64,000 nt of DNA from Saxidomus purpurata (Eukaryota; Mollusca; Bivalvia; Venerida; Veneridae), in contig JAFMSR010000017.1 of assembly GCA_022818135.1 (NCBI GenBank), positions 444,002 through 508,001 on the forward strand, given 5' to 3'. Of this stretch, positions 1 to 13,120 are shown one piece after another. Within the stretch, counting starts at the first letter, position 1. Each line of letters opens with the position of its first letter. Both the position numbers and the translations under genes were made by a program. Under the pieces are notes generated by a model, which made no database searches, was not told the origin of the DNA, and saw only the letters and a list, made by a program, of their open reading frames with translations.

Positions 1-603
1 CTTTGTTTGTTTGAATATTTAGAAATCTATTCTTGAGTCAGTTATCAAACAAATTCATAAAATCAACATACCTAAGCCAAAGGCTTGTTTAAGAGATTTT
101 CCTTTGTTTTCTTACATTTTAATCTTATATTAAAGCTATTTTAACATAATTTTTTGTTTATGTTTACTTTATAATGTGTTTCTTTTGTTTTAAACTTTTA
201 ATATTGACTCGTCTGCAGATAACCGATCGGGCTTCTGAGGCGATTTTTATACAGGTAAACGTTTGACAGCTGTCAAGTTCACAGGTGTCAATGTAATACT
301 TTGATAATTCAAGATGCGTGATATAAATCTAAATTGCCAGTTGTTTAGCATGCATTTTTTTGAAACAGAAAACAACAATAGCTATTGTAAAGGTAAACTT
401 TATTTACAGTAATCTACAACTAAACGAAGCAAGCGAAGCGAAAAGCTTCGTCCGCCATATTTGTTTACTGTAGAATCGATCGTTGTGTAGCAACGTAGTG
501 GGGCACCATACGGGGTAAAATATATTTACGGACTGGAGCCGTATCGATCAAATATGTACACGGATCGATTAACCAATCGGAAATCGAGCATTTCGGTAGC
601 GGT

Positions 604-638
<35 letters not shown>

Positions 639-2735
639 TTGTAAACACTTCATCTCTGATCAATCTTATCCAGTATCATTACAGTACCAATTTGTCTATA
701 GATTATGTACATTGGTCGTTAGACAAATACTACATGTCGAGGATTATTAATGACGATGATTTTGGTAATCTTACTTCTTATTTATGCAATGCTGTCAATA
801 CGAGGGATGATCTAGAATTAACCAGGCCGTCTGTATTACTACGACGTAAGTTACAGTAGCAAGATAAAAGTCACACAATTCGATGCTCAATCTCTATTTG
901 ACTATCCTTTAAAATACTATATCATTTGTACGAAAAACATTCAAAAAACGAACAAAAGTAGCAAAAAAGGCGGGGGACGTCAACGAACTCAGAATGTCGT
1001 TTTCTGGTGTTTTGCTCGGTAAACCACTTTCTTTTTATTTATTAACACATGAGGAATCCCACTGGTGCTTGTGTTTTATTTGAAACGGTTCTGGTAATGT
1101 TCAATATATCATACAATGGCCAGCAAATCTCCTGCATATTAATCCGCTTGTCTCTATCATCATCCTTGAGTTGTGTTCGGAAAACTCGAACAGGTATGCC
1201 ATACCGCATCTACTACAAACAAAACTGTGCCTTCACTAAATCACCGCTTATGAAAGGGGATCGGTAAATCATGCAGGTTATGCAGGTGTTTTGTTTGTTT
1301 TGTCATCTCTAACGCTTTAGTAGTTGAAAACTAAAGTGAATAGTAAAATTTAATAAAAGTGCGCATTTTCTGTGATTTTGACAACGCTGTTTCTTGGAAA
1401 TTCTTTTCAATTTGTTGTTTACTGTTTTGTTCAACAAAAATGGACTGACGGTGGTATTTTGTAAATTGATGTATGTGACATCGGGTTATGACGTTAAAGT
1501 GTCTCACTATTTTTTTTTTTCAAATCAGAAACACAAGAAATGTACATGCAACTTTACGCATTGCTGATTATTCAGTCAAGCTCCCCTGTCAACTGTAAGT
1601 CAGTTGCTACAGAAACGTTGAAAATTTCTTTCTGTGTTTCTGAGATAATTATCATTTTGGGAAACTTTGTATGACAAATTAAATTTGTTCCTGCGAAAAA
1701 ATCAAATTAAAATATTGATTAATTAAAGAAATATACCAACAGTCTAATTCATTCTGAATCATTCCTCGTATATGCCGTATGCTAACATGACTCACGATTT
1801 TGACTCTATAAACAAAGAGTAGAAAAATTATGTTATATTAAACAATAAAGAACGCGGGAACCGATATGCTGTGAACATGACGTCATATTGCGCCGCATGA
1901 CGTTAAATGAGCGTTCGCTTGGAAAATAACGCTTTACATTTATTCACCTTTTGTAATATCTGGTCATGTTAGAATCGAGATAACATCCTTTTCAGCGCGT
2001 TTATCGTCTAATAAACAATTATTTGTCGTAATGATGCGCATTTATAAACCACTCAGGACTTCGGCTTTTCTGGCTCATAACTGCACATCAGTACTTCAAA
2101 TCATTGTTTATTAAACGATTAAAACCGCTGGAACGGATGTTATTTCATAAACAGCCAACGATTTTAGTTTTTATTCTATATTATGGTTAAATGCTTAAAT
2201 ATCATTCAAACACGTACTAAAATATGAGATATATATCATATAAATTATCATAGAAAGATTACGGACGACTGGCTTATCTTATATTCGTTTTTCTTTTGGT
2301 AATTTGTATAATCCCACATACCACTTGAGCAAATCAGGCGTCTGAATCATCCTATGGTAACAATTATTACCGTCTTTAATATTTTCATATTCAAAACCAT
2401 GTGATACATACTATATCACTGCCTTACGCACAGGTCGCTTGAAAACGTACACGATATTACAATAACGTTGGCACGGGTCTGTAGGCTTAAGTACTGTAAT
2501 GCTTGTATATAATGTCTAGCAAGATCTTGTTGCGGCTGAAACACTCACACAAACGTATTTCTGATAGATTTATAATGTATTAAATATTCTAGTCAATGCT
2601 GTAAAGGTCGTAGACCAAATACACATAAATCTGAACTCTAAAAAATAAAGTCACCCACAATTTAAACATACACCTGCAAAGTAAACAGAACTATTATGAT
2701 TCTGCAAATTTCATTGTAAATAATGTTTTTCCATC
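1..2735. other. Non-coding stretch
   Basis: No convincing coding region is seen. An (AT)n run lies at about 607-636. A short GC-richer hairpin-like segment with GAAGCAAGCGAAGCG lies near 424-450. A TGACGTCA palindrome lies near 1878-1886. The short open frames here have no recognisable domain and overlap simple repeats. Confidence 0.6.
607..636. repeat. (AT)n microsatellite
   Basis: About 15 uninterrupted AT dinucleotides. The tyrosine-isoleucine peptides read through it on both strands are artefacts of the repeat. Confidence 0.95.
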
Positions 2736-4625
2736 TTAAAGCTTATATGATCCCGTTTTCTTTTGAGTACAACATAAAAGTCTATCAGTCATGGACACCG
2801 ATATTTTTCTGAAAGTATAAATAATTTCTCGTTTAAACCTCTTGTCCCAGAACCCGTAAATGAATGGATTGCAGATATTATTTATAAGATAAAATCGCAA
2901 AAGAAATTCACATATGATTGTTTCCTTTTCGTCTAATATATCCCATAGTTCTGGTTGAACAGCTGTCCAAATTGTAACTACAAGTGCTGGGGAGTAACTT
3001 AAAACAAATATAATGGTTATTGTTAACATGATTTTTGTTATTTTAGAGTGTTGTTTTGTCACCGTTTTCTTTACTTTAAACGTGCCTTGAGATGACATAT
3101 TTACGCTGTGGCTACTATTATTAATACGAAGACCTTCTTCCTGAAAAATGTTATTTCGTTTAATATTCCCAAGTGCTATAGAAGAGCATTGCTTCCACTG
3201 CTGCACAATTCTATTAGAATGCTCACCAGTAATATCGGATGTTCTTCTAAACGATATTCTGTTGCTTGCGGGTGTGACTAATATCGGAACTTGTAAACTG
3301 TATCTTCCATCCTTTCTAAGTCCGAGCATATTCTCAGCTGCAATCGGTGATTGGTTTAAAGTTCTACAAAAGGGATCAGTCGTTCGACACTGTGCATTAC
3401 GTAATGAGAGTAAAGAACCCGTATTCGTGTATGGCTTAACACCATGTTTTAGAGCTTCCTTATTGCAAGTACAATGAATTCCTTTCTGATCTACACCGAT
3501 ATCTAGAGACTTACTTAAAGAAGTTTTTTCTGATCTTAACTTTGCATTGTGATAACTTCCTGGACTGAGCAAAGGTATTTTAGTATCACCCATGCCTGTT
3601 TGTAGATAATTGTTATCTTCAACACTTGAGCTGTATTTCCTGTTCTCGTTACCAACAAAGGTAAGTGAACCATTTGAGTTACATATAACAAGTCTTTCAT
3701 TACAACTATTTAAGCTATCATTAGACGATGGACATTTTCCTGTTTCTGAACATTTGCTGGTACCCTGCCTGCATTTACATAACTCTTCAATAGATCTAGA
3801 GAACCTTGTCACGTTGATATTTATTTGTTTCTCTTGTGTCGGTAAATTCCCATTTTTAAAACAAATCGTTTCTGTCAGGGTGGTGTCATCGAATACTGAT
3901 CTGCCTTTTAATTTCACATTGTTACATTTAAAACGGGTACAAATCTTATGAACTATCAACGAATAGGAAACGATCAGAAAAAGTGTTGATCCTAAGCAAA
4001 TACACAGTGTAGACATTATGTAAATAAATGGATAATTAGTCTCCAAATAAGAAGTCTCAAAGAAACAGGCATAACCTGTAATATTACCATCTGGACTCTC
4101 CATCTCGCTTGGACCGTATAACACAACATTTGGCCAAGACATTAATATAGACATCAAGATAGCTGCTCCGCACGCTCGTTTCTTCCCAAAGTAGGATATC
4201 TGCATTTTTCCTAACGGTTTACATATTTTCAGGTACCTGTCCATCGCAATAACTATTAGACCAAATATGGACATGTGGAATAGAGTCGCGATGAGGAACG
4301 TTAGAACCTTGCATGCTGTCGCGTTAGTGTAAGTATACGGATGTGTCATGTCAATAAGATGGTATGGCAGGCCAAATGAACACATTAGAAAGTCAATTGC
4401 TGCTAGAAATAGAATGTACACTCTTGCTGGTGATCTTCGATATCGGAATGAATACACTAGAAGAACTAAGGCATTTCCTAATATTCCGATGATTAGAATC
4501 GTTGAGTAGAAAAACAATACAGGGTAAAGTGACAACACCTCTTGAGAATTTACTTCTTGTAGGAGTAGTTCCATGTTGGCAGACTCGCTTGACTTGTAAT
4601 TCGCCTTAGACATGTTTGGCCTCAT
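2736..4625 (-). CDS. Rhodopsin-class G-protein coupled receptor, peptide-receptor-like
   Basis: A seven-transmembrane receptor of 629 residues encoded in one exon. Seen in the sequence: TM1 about 33-60 with GN at 50-51; TM2 with the LAAID motif (D78); TM3 ending in DRY (129-131); TM4 with W164; a C105/C187 pair for the extracellular disulphide; TM5 about 198-226; a very long third intracellular loop (about 230-525, Ser/Thr-rich); TM6 about 530-557; TM7 with NPFIY (586-590); and a C-terminal CC pair near 611-612 that could be palmitoylated. N-glycosylation sequons occur at NAT (101) and NIT (181). The overall look (ICKP after DRY, long ICL3) fits lophotrochozoan orphan receptors often named cholecystokinin- or orexin-receptor-like; that naming is inference. 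TM6 has SYSP where many receptors have CWxP. A good acceptor (TTTTCCGTTACAG) lies at 4643-4644, so a 5' UTR intron is likely. The exon then opens with an out-of-frame ATG at 4642 that stops after 6 codons. M1, M5 or M18 could be the true start. The ligand is unknown. Confidence 0.9.
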   Translation of the reverse strand: MRPNMSKANYKSSESANMELLLQEVNSQEVLSLYPVLFFYSTILIIGILGNALVLLVYSFRYRRSPARVYILFLAAIDFLMCSFGLPYHLIDMTHPYTYTNATACKVLTFLIATLFHMSIFGLIVIAMDRYLKICKPLGKMQISYFGKKRACGAAILMSILMSWPNVVLYGPSEMESPDGNITGYACFFETSYLETNYPFIYIMSTLCICLGSTLFLIVSYSLIVHKICTRFKCNNVKLKGRSVFDDTTLTETICFKNGNLPTQEKQININVTRFSRSIEELCKCRQGTSKCSETGKCPSSNDSLNSCNERLVICNSNGSLTFVGNENRKYSSSVEDNNYLQTGMGDTKIPLLSPGSYHNAKLRSEKTSLSKSLDIGVDQKGIHCTCNKEALKHGVKPYTNTGSLLSLRNAQCRTTDPFCRTLNQSPIAAENMLGLRKDGRYSLQVPILVTPASNRISFRRTSDITGEHSNRIVQQWKQCSSIALGNIKRNNIFQEEGLRINNSSHSVNMSSQGTFKVKKTVTKQHSKITKIMLTITIIFVLSYSPALVVTIWTAVQPELWDILDEKETIICEFLLRFYLINNICNPFIYGFWDKRFKREIIYTFRKISVSMTDRLLCCTQKKTGSYKL

Positions 4626-4639
4626 GAGGAATAATTTCT

Positions 4640-4656
4640 CATCTGTAACGGAAAAT
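4640..4656 (-). promoter_or_regulatory. Predicted 3' splice site before the GPCR coding exon
   Basis: Read on the minus strand, TTTTCCGTTACAG is followed by ATGAGAAATT, 17 nt before the GPCR start codon. The ATG at 4642 is out of frame with the receptor and ends at TGA overlapping the receptor ATG region, making a minimal upstream ORF. No matching donor was located. Confidence 0.5.
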
Positions 4657-4659
4657 TTG

Positions 4660-5690
4660 ATGGATAATATTGATTAGCAATAATAACAAAAATCGGCGGA
4701 TGTAATTAAATCAACGTATCATGTTTCTTCACACACATAGTGATAGTTATAAACCCTGTATATGAGCAGCATGGGTGACTACACATTTTTATTTGATAAG
4801 TACCACTGTTGGGAAATCAAATGGGAGTTCATGTACAACAATGAAAAATAATCACGTGGAAATAATAAAATTGCGAGTGTCCGATACAGAACAGCTAAGC
4901 TAGTCTCCCAGGGAAAGAATTACACGTTTTACACAGATAACATATGTATGATTTTTGTTTGTTCACTTACAGCAATATGCATATAATACACAACTTATTA
5001 TGACTCGCGTTTTATCTGACACGTTAAATACGTTGTTACAAAGAATAGAGCGCCGAGAACAACGACATACCACCATTAGCCTGTCTCTTTACATGTTTAT
5101 ATGAATCCTTGCCTATAAAAAGAATCATATAAAATGGCAGAACTTTTTCTATGTGTATACTTTCATAAAAATATTTAAGTTAAAGGCATTAAAGAGATGC
5201 ATAAACAAACACATATAAATATTCTAACATATTTTGCAAGGCACTAATCTAATGCTAGCATCTATACAAAAAGAACGTTGTTTTCCATAACAGGTAATAA
5301 TAAAAAATGTCGACTAAGTCCTGGAGTTTTACTTGTTATTTATAATGACTCTTTATCTTATCTGTTACGTTCCCTTTCCGACTTAACTTAAAATCTGCAG
5401 GGAAAAATTTATTGTTTGTTTTCGGGTCTAACAGAGAGAATGTTGGTTTGGGTGTTTGTAAAATGTGCGCATGTTTTGCTCGCGTATTGGCATAGCATGA
5501 GTTTAAGCTAAATATCACGATTTTTTGTACCTACACCGAATACTTGGCCAAACATGATGTAATGTTTTAAAAATGTTGTTCTTGATGGTGCGTACATCGT
5601 TAAGACATTTCCTTTAAACGTAGTCGCCCACATTCATAACTGGTGTAAACATCTTTTTATGTGCCCGAAGGGTGGCATATTAAAATCGCA
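4660..5690. other. Non-coding stretch upstream of the GPCR
   Basis: AT-rich sequence with no supported exon. Presumably 5' intron and flanking DNA of the receptor gene. Confidence 0.5.
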
Positions 5691-6660
5691 CCGTCCGTCC
5701 GTCCGTCCGTCTGTCCGTACATGCCTAGTAGACATTACGGCGTTAGGGTTTGAGTACAACTTAGCATTGTGAGGTTCTTTGAGTTCATTCCGTCATTATG
5801 GGGTTAAAAATGGCATTGTGGGGTTAAATACTTTCATTGTGGGGTTAAAAAAGATCAAAGAAAGATCAAAGGGATAACCTCACAAAGTCCGTTTGGTAAG
5901 AACGTCCGTTAAAATACGTCCGTCTGTGCGTCCTGCCTTACATTTCTTCGTGTCCGTGCTGTAACTTTGTCATGCGTTGAAAGCTTTTGAAATAACTTGG
6001 CACAAATGTTCAGCACATCAAGACGACGGGTCGTGTGCAAGACCTGTCCCTATCTTTAAGGTCAAGGTCACACTTAGAGTTTGAAGGTAATGGAATCCTG
6101 TATATATGCACACATTCGTTTCCGGACTGTAACTTTGTGTTTGTTTGTAATTGTGCTTAGTAGGTCCACCAACCTCGTTCGAGGTATAGTCGGTACGACC
6201 CGTTGTAACTTTGTCATGCATTTATTGATTTAAATACAACTTGGCGCAAATGTTCAGCAGATCAAGCCAATGTGTCGTGAGCAAGACCCTGTCCCTACCT
6301 CAAAGGTCAAGGTCAAACTTAGAGTTTATAGGTAATGGAATCCTGTATATATGCATACATTTGTGTCCGGACTGTAACTCTGTCATGCATTGATTCATTT
6401 TAAAATAACTTGACACAAATGTTCAGCACATCAAGACAATCTGTTGTGTGCAAGGACCATGTCCCGATCTCAAAGGTCATGGTCATTCTTAGTGTTTGAA
6501 AGTAATGGAATAAAGTACTGTATACATGGTAATTCTGTCATGCATGGAAGGATTTCAAAAAATAACACAGCACAATTATTGAGCTCACGGAGAGGACACA
6601 TACTGTGAGACACCTCTTTCGGTGGCATTCGTTACTTGTGAGGGACAGCTCTTGTTCTTC
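5650..6660. repeat. Dispersed repeat with tandem AAGGTCA-bearing units
   Basis: Begins near GGTGGCATATTAAAATCGC and a (CCGT)n run at about 5692-5720. It then repeats a unit of roughly 230 bp containing a TGTAACTTTGTCATGCATTG-type segment, ACAAATGTTCAGCACATCAAG, and CAAGGTCAAGGTC-type sequence (around 5960-6100, 6200-6330 and 6370-6500). The same phrases recur at 30-33 kb. The class is unknown; it looks like a bivalve dispersed repeat. Confidence 0.7.
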
Positions 6661-9600
6661 GTTTTTTTTACACACCTACATGAGCATCTAATCAGCACAT
6701 TCCTGTTATACTGAAAAAACAATACCCAACCAAGTGAAATATTTTGTATCTAGAAGAATTGAGCTATTGTCCAGCATTGTTGTGTTATGTATTTGTTACA
6801 AGCGCAGTCATGATATCAAAGCTAAATGAATGTCTATTGTATTTTGGAGAAATGCACAGGAACGATGCTTTTTAAAAAATTGTACATCGTGATGATATTC
6901 CCTTTAACCGTAGTCGCCCGCAGTTATATAATGGGTTTATGTTGTGATTTTATTCTTTTTTCCCCTCTCTCTTCAATTTACTAATCCTGCAGGGCGTAAT
7001 TTAGATTTATTGACGAATCATATCAACTTCTAAATTAAATTGATTTCTTCCATTAAGTATTGTTGACTTAATGCCAAGTAAAAAAACCTCAATTTTTAGT
7101 CCGAACATGCTTTTTTAATTCATTGATATCACGCTTAATAGCTATAAATGAATAACGTGCTTTGGCAAATTGATTTTCGAATATGCCATCAACACACAAG
7201 TTCAGACTTTGAGATTCGTGTCTGTTGAATGGAACCCTATGTGAGCTTTAAGTAGAAAACTGTATGAAATCAAATGATTGTACCTTGCAAGAAACTTATC
7301 ATTCTACAGTGCCAAGAATGAAACAAGTTTTGTAAAATTAAATGGTAATTTATTCAAGGCAAGTATACAATACTCACCGGCACATTTAAGTTCGGTAAAT
7401 TTACAAGTTTGGACTTTACTTTATGTAACCACAATTTACAAAGATCAGTCCATTTAGGCAGTTAACGAACATACGCCTCTTTTAATTGGCGAATGTACCG
7501 GTCAATTAAGGCATTTTACGAACATTTCTATATATATTTACAAGAATATTAACGGAGCAATTCTGTATTCGATATTTTAAGAACTCGCGGCAATTATATG
7601 AAAACAGTATAATGTAACAAGGTATAAATCACAATGCTGGAAACTGACGGACAGTAAACAAACATTTTTGTACGCACCTTTATAACACAGGTGTGTATAT
7701 TTAGAACAGATGGGGTTATATTAGAACTGTCGATAATTCGTTAAGAAACAATATAATGCAATAAGTATCTATAATGAAGTGTTTTAGACGTTGCACTATG
7801 TAACCAAGGTATATTTTATTACCCCATCCGTGCAGAAAAGTTAGCAACAAGCCAAGTATATTTATTTTTAATGAAGTAACAGAAAAACTTGGCAAATGTT
7901 TAAATGCCGGTAATGTGCCAAATATCTTTTGACAAGATTGAACATTTTTTGAAAGAAAAAAAAAACAACTGGCACATATATAAATATTATGAAGCCTTTT
8001 AAACGGGAAAAAAATCCAACACAGAATTTTATACCCAATGTAAAAATGTCTTCACTTGTATTCAATTAATGAAAAATGACCTTTCTTAAACCATTCCTTG
8101 TTATGTTTAATGCTGAATAACAAGTCCAAATTCATTCCTTAAATTGAAAAAGTTAAATACTTTAATTTTATTTATATTTACAATCGTTTGAAGATACTAA
8201 CACTAAATGAGAAATTACTCAAAGAGTCACATCCATTTTAAAATTACTCGAACACATTTAGTAATACGTCAACGTCAAACCTAAAACATTCAACTGAAAA
8301 GTGAAGTAACAAACGATGCGTATTGTAGTGACGTTAAACCTTCAATTTATAGTTGGTTTTAATTTTTGAGTAGATACTAATTTTCTTAAAACATCGTTGT
8401 GTTGAAACTTCGTAAACAGGCATGTTTTTGATGAAAAACGTATTTATTCATTATTGTACATACATTTAGCCCATCATAAAACATTGAGAGAGTACTCTGC
8501 TGATTGTAGGGTATGTCATTTATGTGCCATGCTATTGGTACCCGCTTTGTTGTTGCATTGCAAACTCATCAGTGATAAAGAACAGTATACTTATGCCAAG
8601 CTTAAAAGAATGCTTTACAATACAACTTGAATCTATTACGAATGTAGAAAAAATATGTTCAGAAGCTAGGTCATTTCTGCATCTTGTCAGCTAACTTTGG
8701 TATATTGCCTTCGAACAACTTTTTGGCTGTGCTCAAATACGGGGACGATACTTTGTGTGAGACAAGGCTGTAGGAAACTTATGCGCCGTAATCTGTGAGT
8801 GTTTAATGACCATATTAAACCATAGATAGTTGATGTAAGATTGCGTCATATAGAGACTTGAATGGAAAAACAGTTTATCATTTGTTTTCTGCAGGGTGCT
8901 ACATGTTCACTTTCGAAAAGAACTTTCAACTTCACTATCATATATTGCATGATACTAGTTACATGAAACATGCATCAGGCAGGTCTTAGAATTTTCAACG
9001 TTTCATTATCACTAGTCTACACATGCAAGCAACTATAAAAAAAATCAATACGCTTGAGGGAATCAGAATATGTGTGTTCCTTCACGGCGAGAAAGCTTCA
9101 CTCATATATAAAACAACTTCAGCTGTACTATATCGCCCTTCTCAAAGTACACCACTTTATCTTAATTATACACAAAAATGTATGCAATGTAGATATTGAA
9201 TAAGGCGTCTGCTAAACGTTTGTTTAAAGTGCAGTGATCACTTTAAATACTTATATATAATAATGGATTTACGGTAAGAATAATAATGTAATTGTGTTAT
9301 ATTTACTCTAAACCATGTTAGCGTATACATTTCTTATAAGTTGTCGCCATTTCACGAAAAGCATTATCAAAAAGAGTTAATCATTTAGTTGCAATACCAT
9401 TGAAGAATTAACACACCCCATTGCTACTGAAAGAGTGTTTAGTTCATGCTCAAAACATTTTATTTATGTTAATATTATAAGCTAATACACTTGAAGATCT
9501 GAACATAGTATACATGTAACTGCTAGGATGAGGTTTGTTTGCTTAAATAGGAAGAATTCTCGTGAAGTGCACATTTGTTCATTGAAAGTCTAACGTTAAG

Positions 9601-10180
9601 TCAGCTTATTCCATTTTGTTTTATACTAAGTTAAAAGTCAGGATATAGTTCCATACATGTACAGTGACTCATCATAACAAAGATATGTCAATTTGTTATC
9701 AAGTTCCGCTTTTAATACATAAGTATTAAAATCTTTGTGGTTAAAGTCTTTGTGGTTAAATGCTCCTTCGTCTGCCGTTATAATCAGAATACACGTATTC
9801 ATATATTCACACAAGATTTAGCTTGAAACATAATTCTTCATGATAAACTAATTTATACAAAGATACAGACAAATTCCTATATATATCATTGTAATTATTT
9901 CGAACGTTTATGATATGTACTTGTACCTATAGTCTTTTGCAAAGTTTAGACAAAGGTTTTACAGCTACTTATATCACAACACATTTTTACACTCACAAGG
10001 TGAATCCAATAAAGTGTAGGAAAAATCACCTTACGAGAACACTATATAACAACACAGGCAAGTAATTACAGCTCTTAGAAAAAAGAAACACGCAAGCAGT
10101 AAGTGTGTGCTAATGAACTGAGAACTTCAAAGGTATTTGTTATGTTGTACATGTAACTCTAGGTACGGTCTAATACAATA
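6661..10180. other. Non-coding stretch
   Basis: About 3.5 kb of AT-rich DNA. I see no exon with a supported frame and splice sites, and no long repeat. Confidence 0.5.
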
Positions 10181-10330
10181 GGGTTATTAATATAGTAATG
10201 TGATCCAGCATGCCGGGTTTGCTCGAGTCGTGCGTCAGATCACACGAGTGCGTAGCACGAGTATGATCTGACCTCGACGAGAGCCAATCCGGCTTATGGA
10301 TCACATAACTTACTAATAATTTAATAACCC
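10181..10330. mobile_element. Foldback MITE-like element with CACGAGTGCGTAGCACGAGT core
   Basis: Left arm 10181-10216 (GGGTTATTAATATAGTAATG onward) is the imperfect inverse of right arm 10289-10330, ending in TTAATAACCC. The centre is GATCACACGAGTGCGTAGCACGAG, itself a hairpin. The size and structure fit a non-autonomous foldback element. A related core is present at 33890-33915. Confidence 0.75.
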
Positions 10331-10865
10331 TTTTATTATATACCTTTTGACACTTGTTTGCGCTAAAAGACTAAATTAAAATTACATTTTATGCATAGAA
10401 TTGAAGAAAAACTCTTTTAGAGCGAAATATACGCAGTGTGCGACGTTATGTTATTGACGTCATCGTATAAACAAGTAGTAACGACCCAGTCAAAAACTAC
10501 GCTATAAACGTCATGTGTATTTTATGGCCAATTAAATGCACTCTTACAAATAATTCCGCACTGTCCGTATTGCATGTACATACAATAAGGATTTTTTTTC
10601 TGTCAGGCCGTATTTGATGGTTGAATGAAGGCTGTATTTTAGACAGAATATTTATAGGTATATAATACAAGCTTGTATCAAGCATCACAACAGGTTCATC
10701 CTTCTACTTCCATTTTGTCAAAAACCGAGTTTTCTCAGTTATTTTGATGTAAATATGATAGATAAAGTAACCTTTCAATTTTCGGTTACATCAGTTATCA
10801 TCATGATATAGTAGTGTAACTAATTATAACTAATTATTTGTAACTAACTTAGATTTTATTCAGTA

Positions 10866-11103
10866 CTATTACGGAAGCGTAGATGGTACACCCCGAGGAT
10901 GTGATCATGTTGTCTGAGTTGCGTCCCTGTACGACGACATGACGAAATATAAGACAGCAACCTGTCAAAACAAAACAAAAAGACGTCAAGTAGTGAAAAA
11001 CTGACCATGATGTTAAAAAAGAACTCGACATGTCCTCAAAAAATAAGACAAGTATTGAAAAACTGGCCATGATTATCAGGGTGTACCATATACGCTTCCA
11101 TAG
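10866..11103. mobile_element. MITE-like element with GGAAGCGTA terminal repeats
   Basis: The left end (ACGGAAGCGTAGATGGTACACCC, from about 10869) is inverted at the right end (GGGTGTACCATATACGCTTCC, about 11079-11100). Inside, a segment containing GAAAAACTGACCATGAT is repeated about 60 bp later as GAAAAACTGGCCATGAT. Confidence 0.7.
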
Positions 11104-12890
11104 TTATATACAAGTTTTGCTGATAGAAGAAATAAAATCGTATTGATTACAGCACAGTCCACAAAAATACAGATTGTTGCATACCACAGTTGAATTGTTC
11201 TGGTCTAAATAAACTTTTGCTACAGGGGATGCTTTGACTGTAGTACTGGTTGCGTGCGTTTGATTTGAATGGAAAACGAATCCGATTGGGGATAACACAG
11301 CGGCTAATGAATTAAAGTATATATTTATGTATAAAATACAATTATATTCAGTTATTCAGTGCGAATTTATCCAGACACACTTAAAGCAAAATTGTCTCAG
11401 CAATATTAAAAACGAACCCGAATCCAGTTTAGTATCAACCAGTTTTCAAAAGTATTTTACCGCTCAACATGTGTATGATAACTGCACCGATAGTTTCGTT
11501 GTAGAAAACTGATACAAGACATTTGCTGTAGCCCAAACACATATGAGATAATATTTTCTCTGATTATAGCTGGTTGCATTATGCATGAGCTCAACAAAAG
11601 GAAATGTTAAAAGGGCACTCCCTACATCTAGCAGATTATATTCTCGAAACATAGATTATGTGTTCAATGAACGTAAATTGATAAATAAATACAATTTAAA
11701 AGAAGAACCTATGGCGAAATATGCCTCATTTTACCACAATTAATCAATATAGAGGCTTTCAATAATAAATCGCAAACCGCTGATTGTATCAACAATGACT
11801 GGAAATGCATGGGTTAAGTTAAAACACTTCCAAAGATTCTATTATTTATGTTTTGGAGGTTATTAAGTTTGACATCAGTTATAGGGTATGTCCCTTTAAA
11901 GTCTTAAAACTCTAATTACGAGTATGACAACAGCTAAATAATTTACAAACACAACTCATGACTTGTATACTTACAAAAACCACTTGCTAATTATGTTGGA
12001 AACAATTGATGGTTGGTGTATTGTTTTCCATTAGCTACAGAGATAAAAGTTACGATAAACCAATTAGCATTTGTTTACTGATGTCCGTAAAATCCGATGC
12101 TAGATAAGCTACATATGTATTATAAATCTAATGTGACAAGTGTAATAAACTGTTTTCAAATTTATGCCATATATTTTACAAACGTAAATTTCAGTATAGC
12201 GATATTGAATAATAACGTTTTAAAGTTATCGTTTTGAATCAGTGTAAAATATTAAATCCGTATTGACAATTAACTATTGACTTTGATAACTTCTGCTGGT
12301 AAATCAGAAAACAGTCTTTATTCATTTCATGTAGAAAATATTGTAGTTTTTTTTTTTAATTTCTTCATTTCATTTGTTTTCAAGGCCTATCTAAGGTCTT
12401 ATTTGTAGTGATTGTTTGTACAAGTGTTTTACTGTTGCATGTACATGTTTACAGGGTCACACCGCTGCTTGCTTATTTATGATGCATGAAAACATTTGTG
12501 TTTCAAAACACAAAACAACGAATAAAAAACCTTAGAATATACAAAAAGTCACACAAATATAAAAAATAGACATTAAATAAAAGAAATAATACCTTTGAAA
12601 CTACAAGTTCCGGTTTTTTATACTCATTCATCATTTAATTCACGTATTATTCCACGCTAAATATATTACCGAAAAAAAAAAAACAATTTATGGGTATAAT
12701 TGAAATATCTGAAAAATAACTCCAACATTTACAGAGAGCCAGCTCTACTAAAATCCGATAAGTAACATGAGTGGAAGCTCTTGGATCTATGTAGCAACAA
12801 CAGGCAGTTGCAGATTTGACTTCCAGTTTAGACTTGCACGGATTTGTTCATATTACCAGAGAGGTTCATTGCAAATATATTGGTCTGTAC
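11104..12890. other. Non-coding stretch
   Basis: AT-rich. The small open frames have no recognisable similarity or splice context. Nothing further is seen. Confidence 0.5.
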
Positions 12891-12893
12891 TGG

Positions 12894-13120
12894 TGTTTGT
12901 CCGTTTATTGATCTGTTCTGATGTTTGTCCGTTAATTGTTGTCCTAATGTTTGACCATTTTTTGTTTATTCTCATGTTTGTCCGTTTATTGGTTTATCTG
13001 CATGTTTGTCCGTTTATTGGTTTGTCCTGATGTGTGTCCGATTAATGGTTTATCTTCATTTTTGTCCGTTTATTGGTCTGTTCTGATGTTTGTTTGTTTA
13101 TTGGTTTATCCTTATGCTTA
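12894..13120. repeat. 28-bp minisatellite
   Basis: Eight diverged units of TGTTTGTCCGTTTATTGG plus about 10 bp. Units start at about 12894, 12922, 12949, 12975, 13003, 13031, 13059 and 13087, a period of 26-28 bp. The valine/leucine-rich peptide read through it is a by-product. Confidence 0.9.

Noticed and set aside
465..859. Short frames with YIYIYIYI
   Set aside because: Translation of the (AT)n microsatellite.
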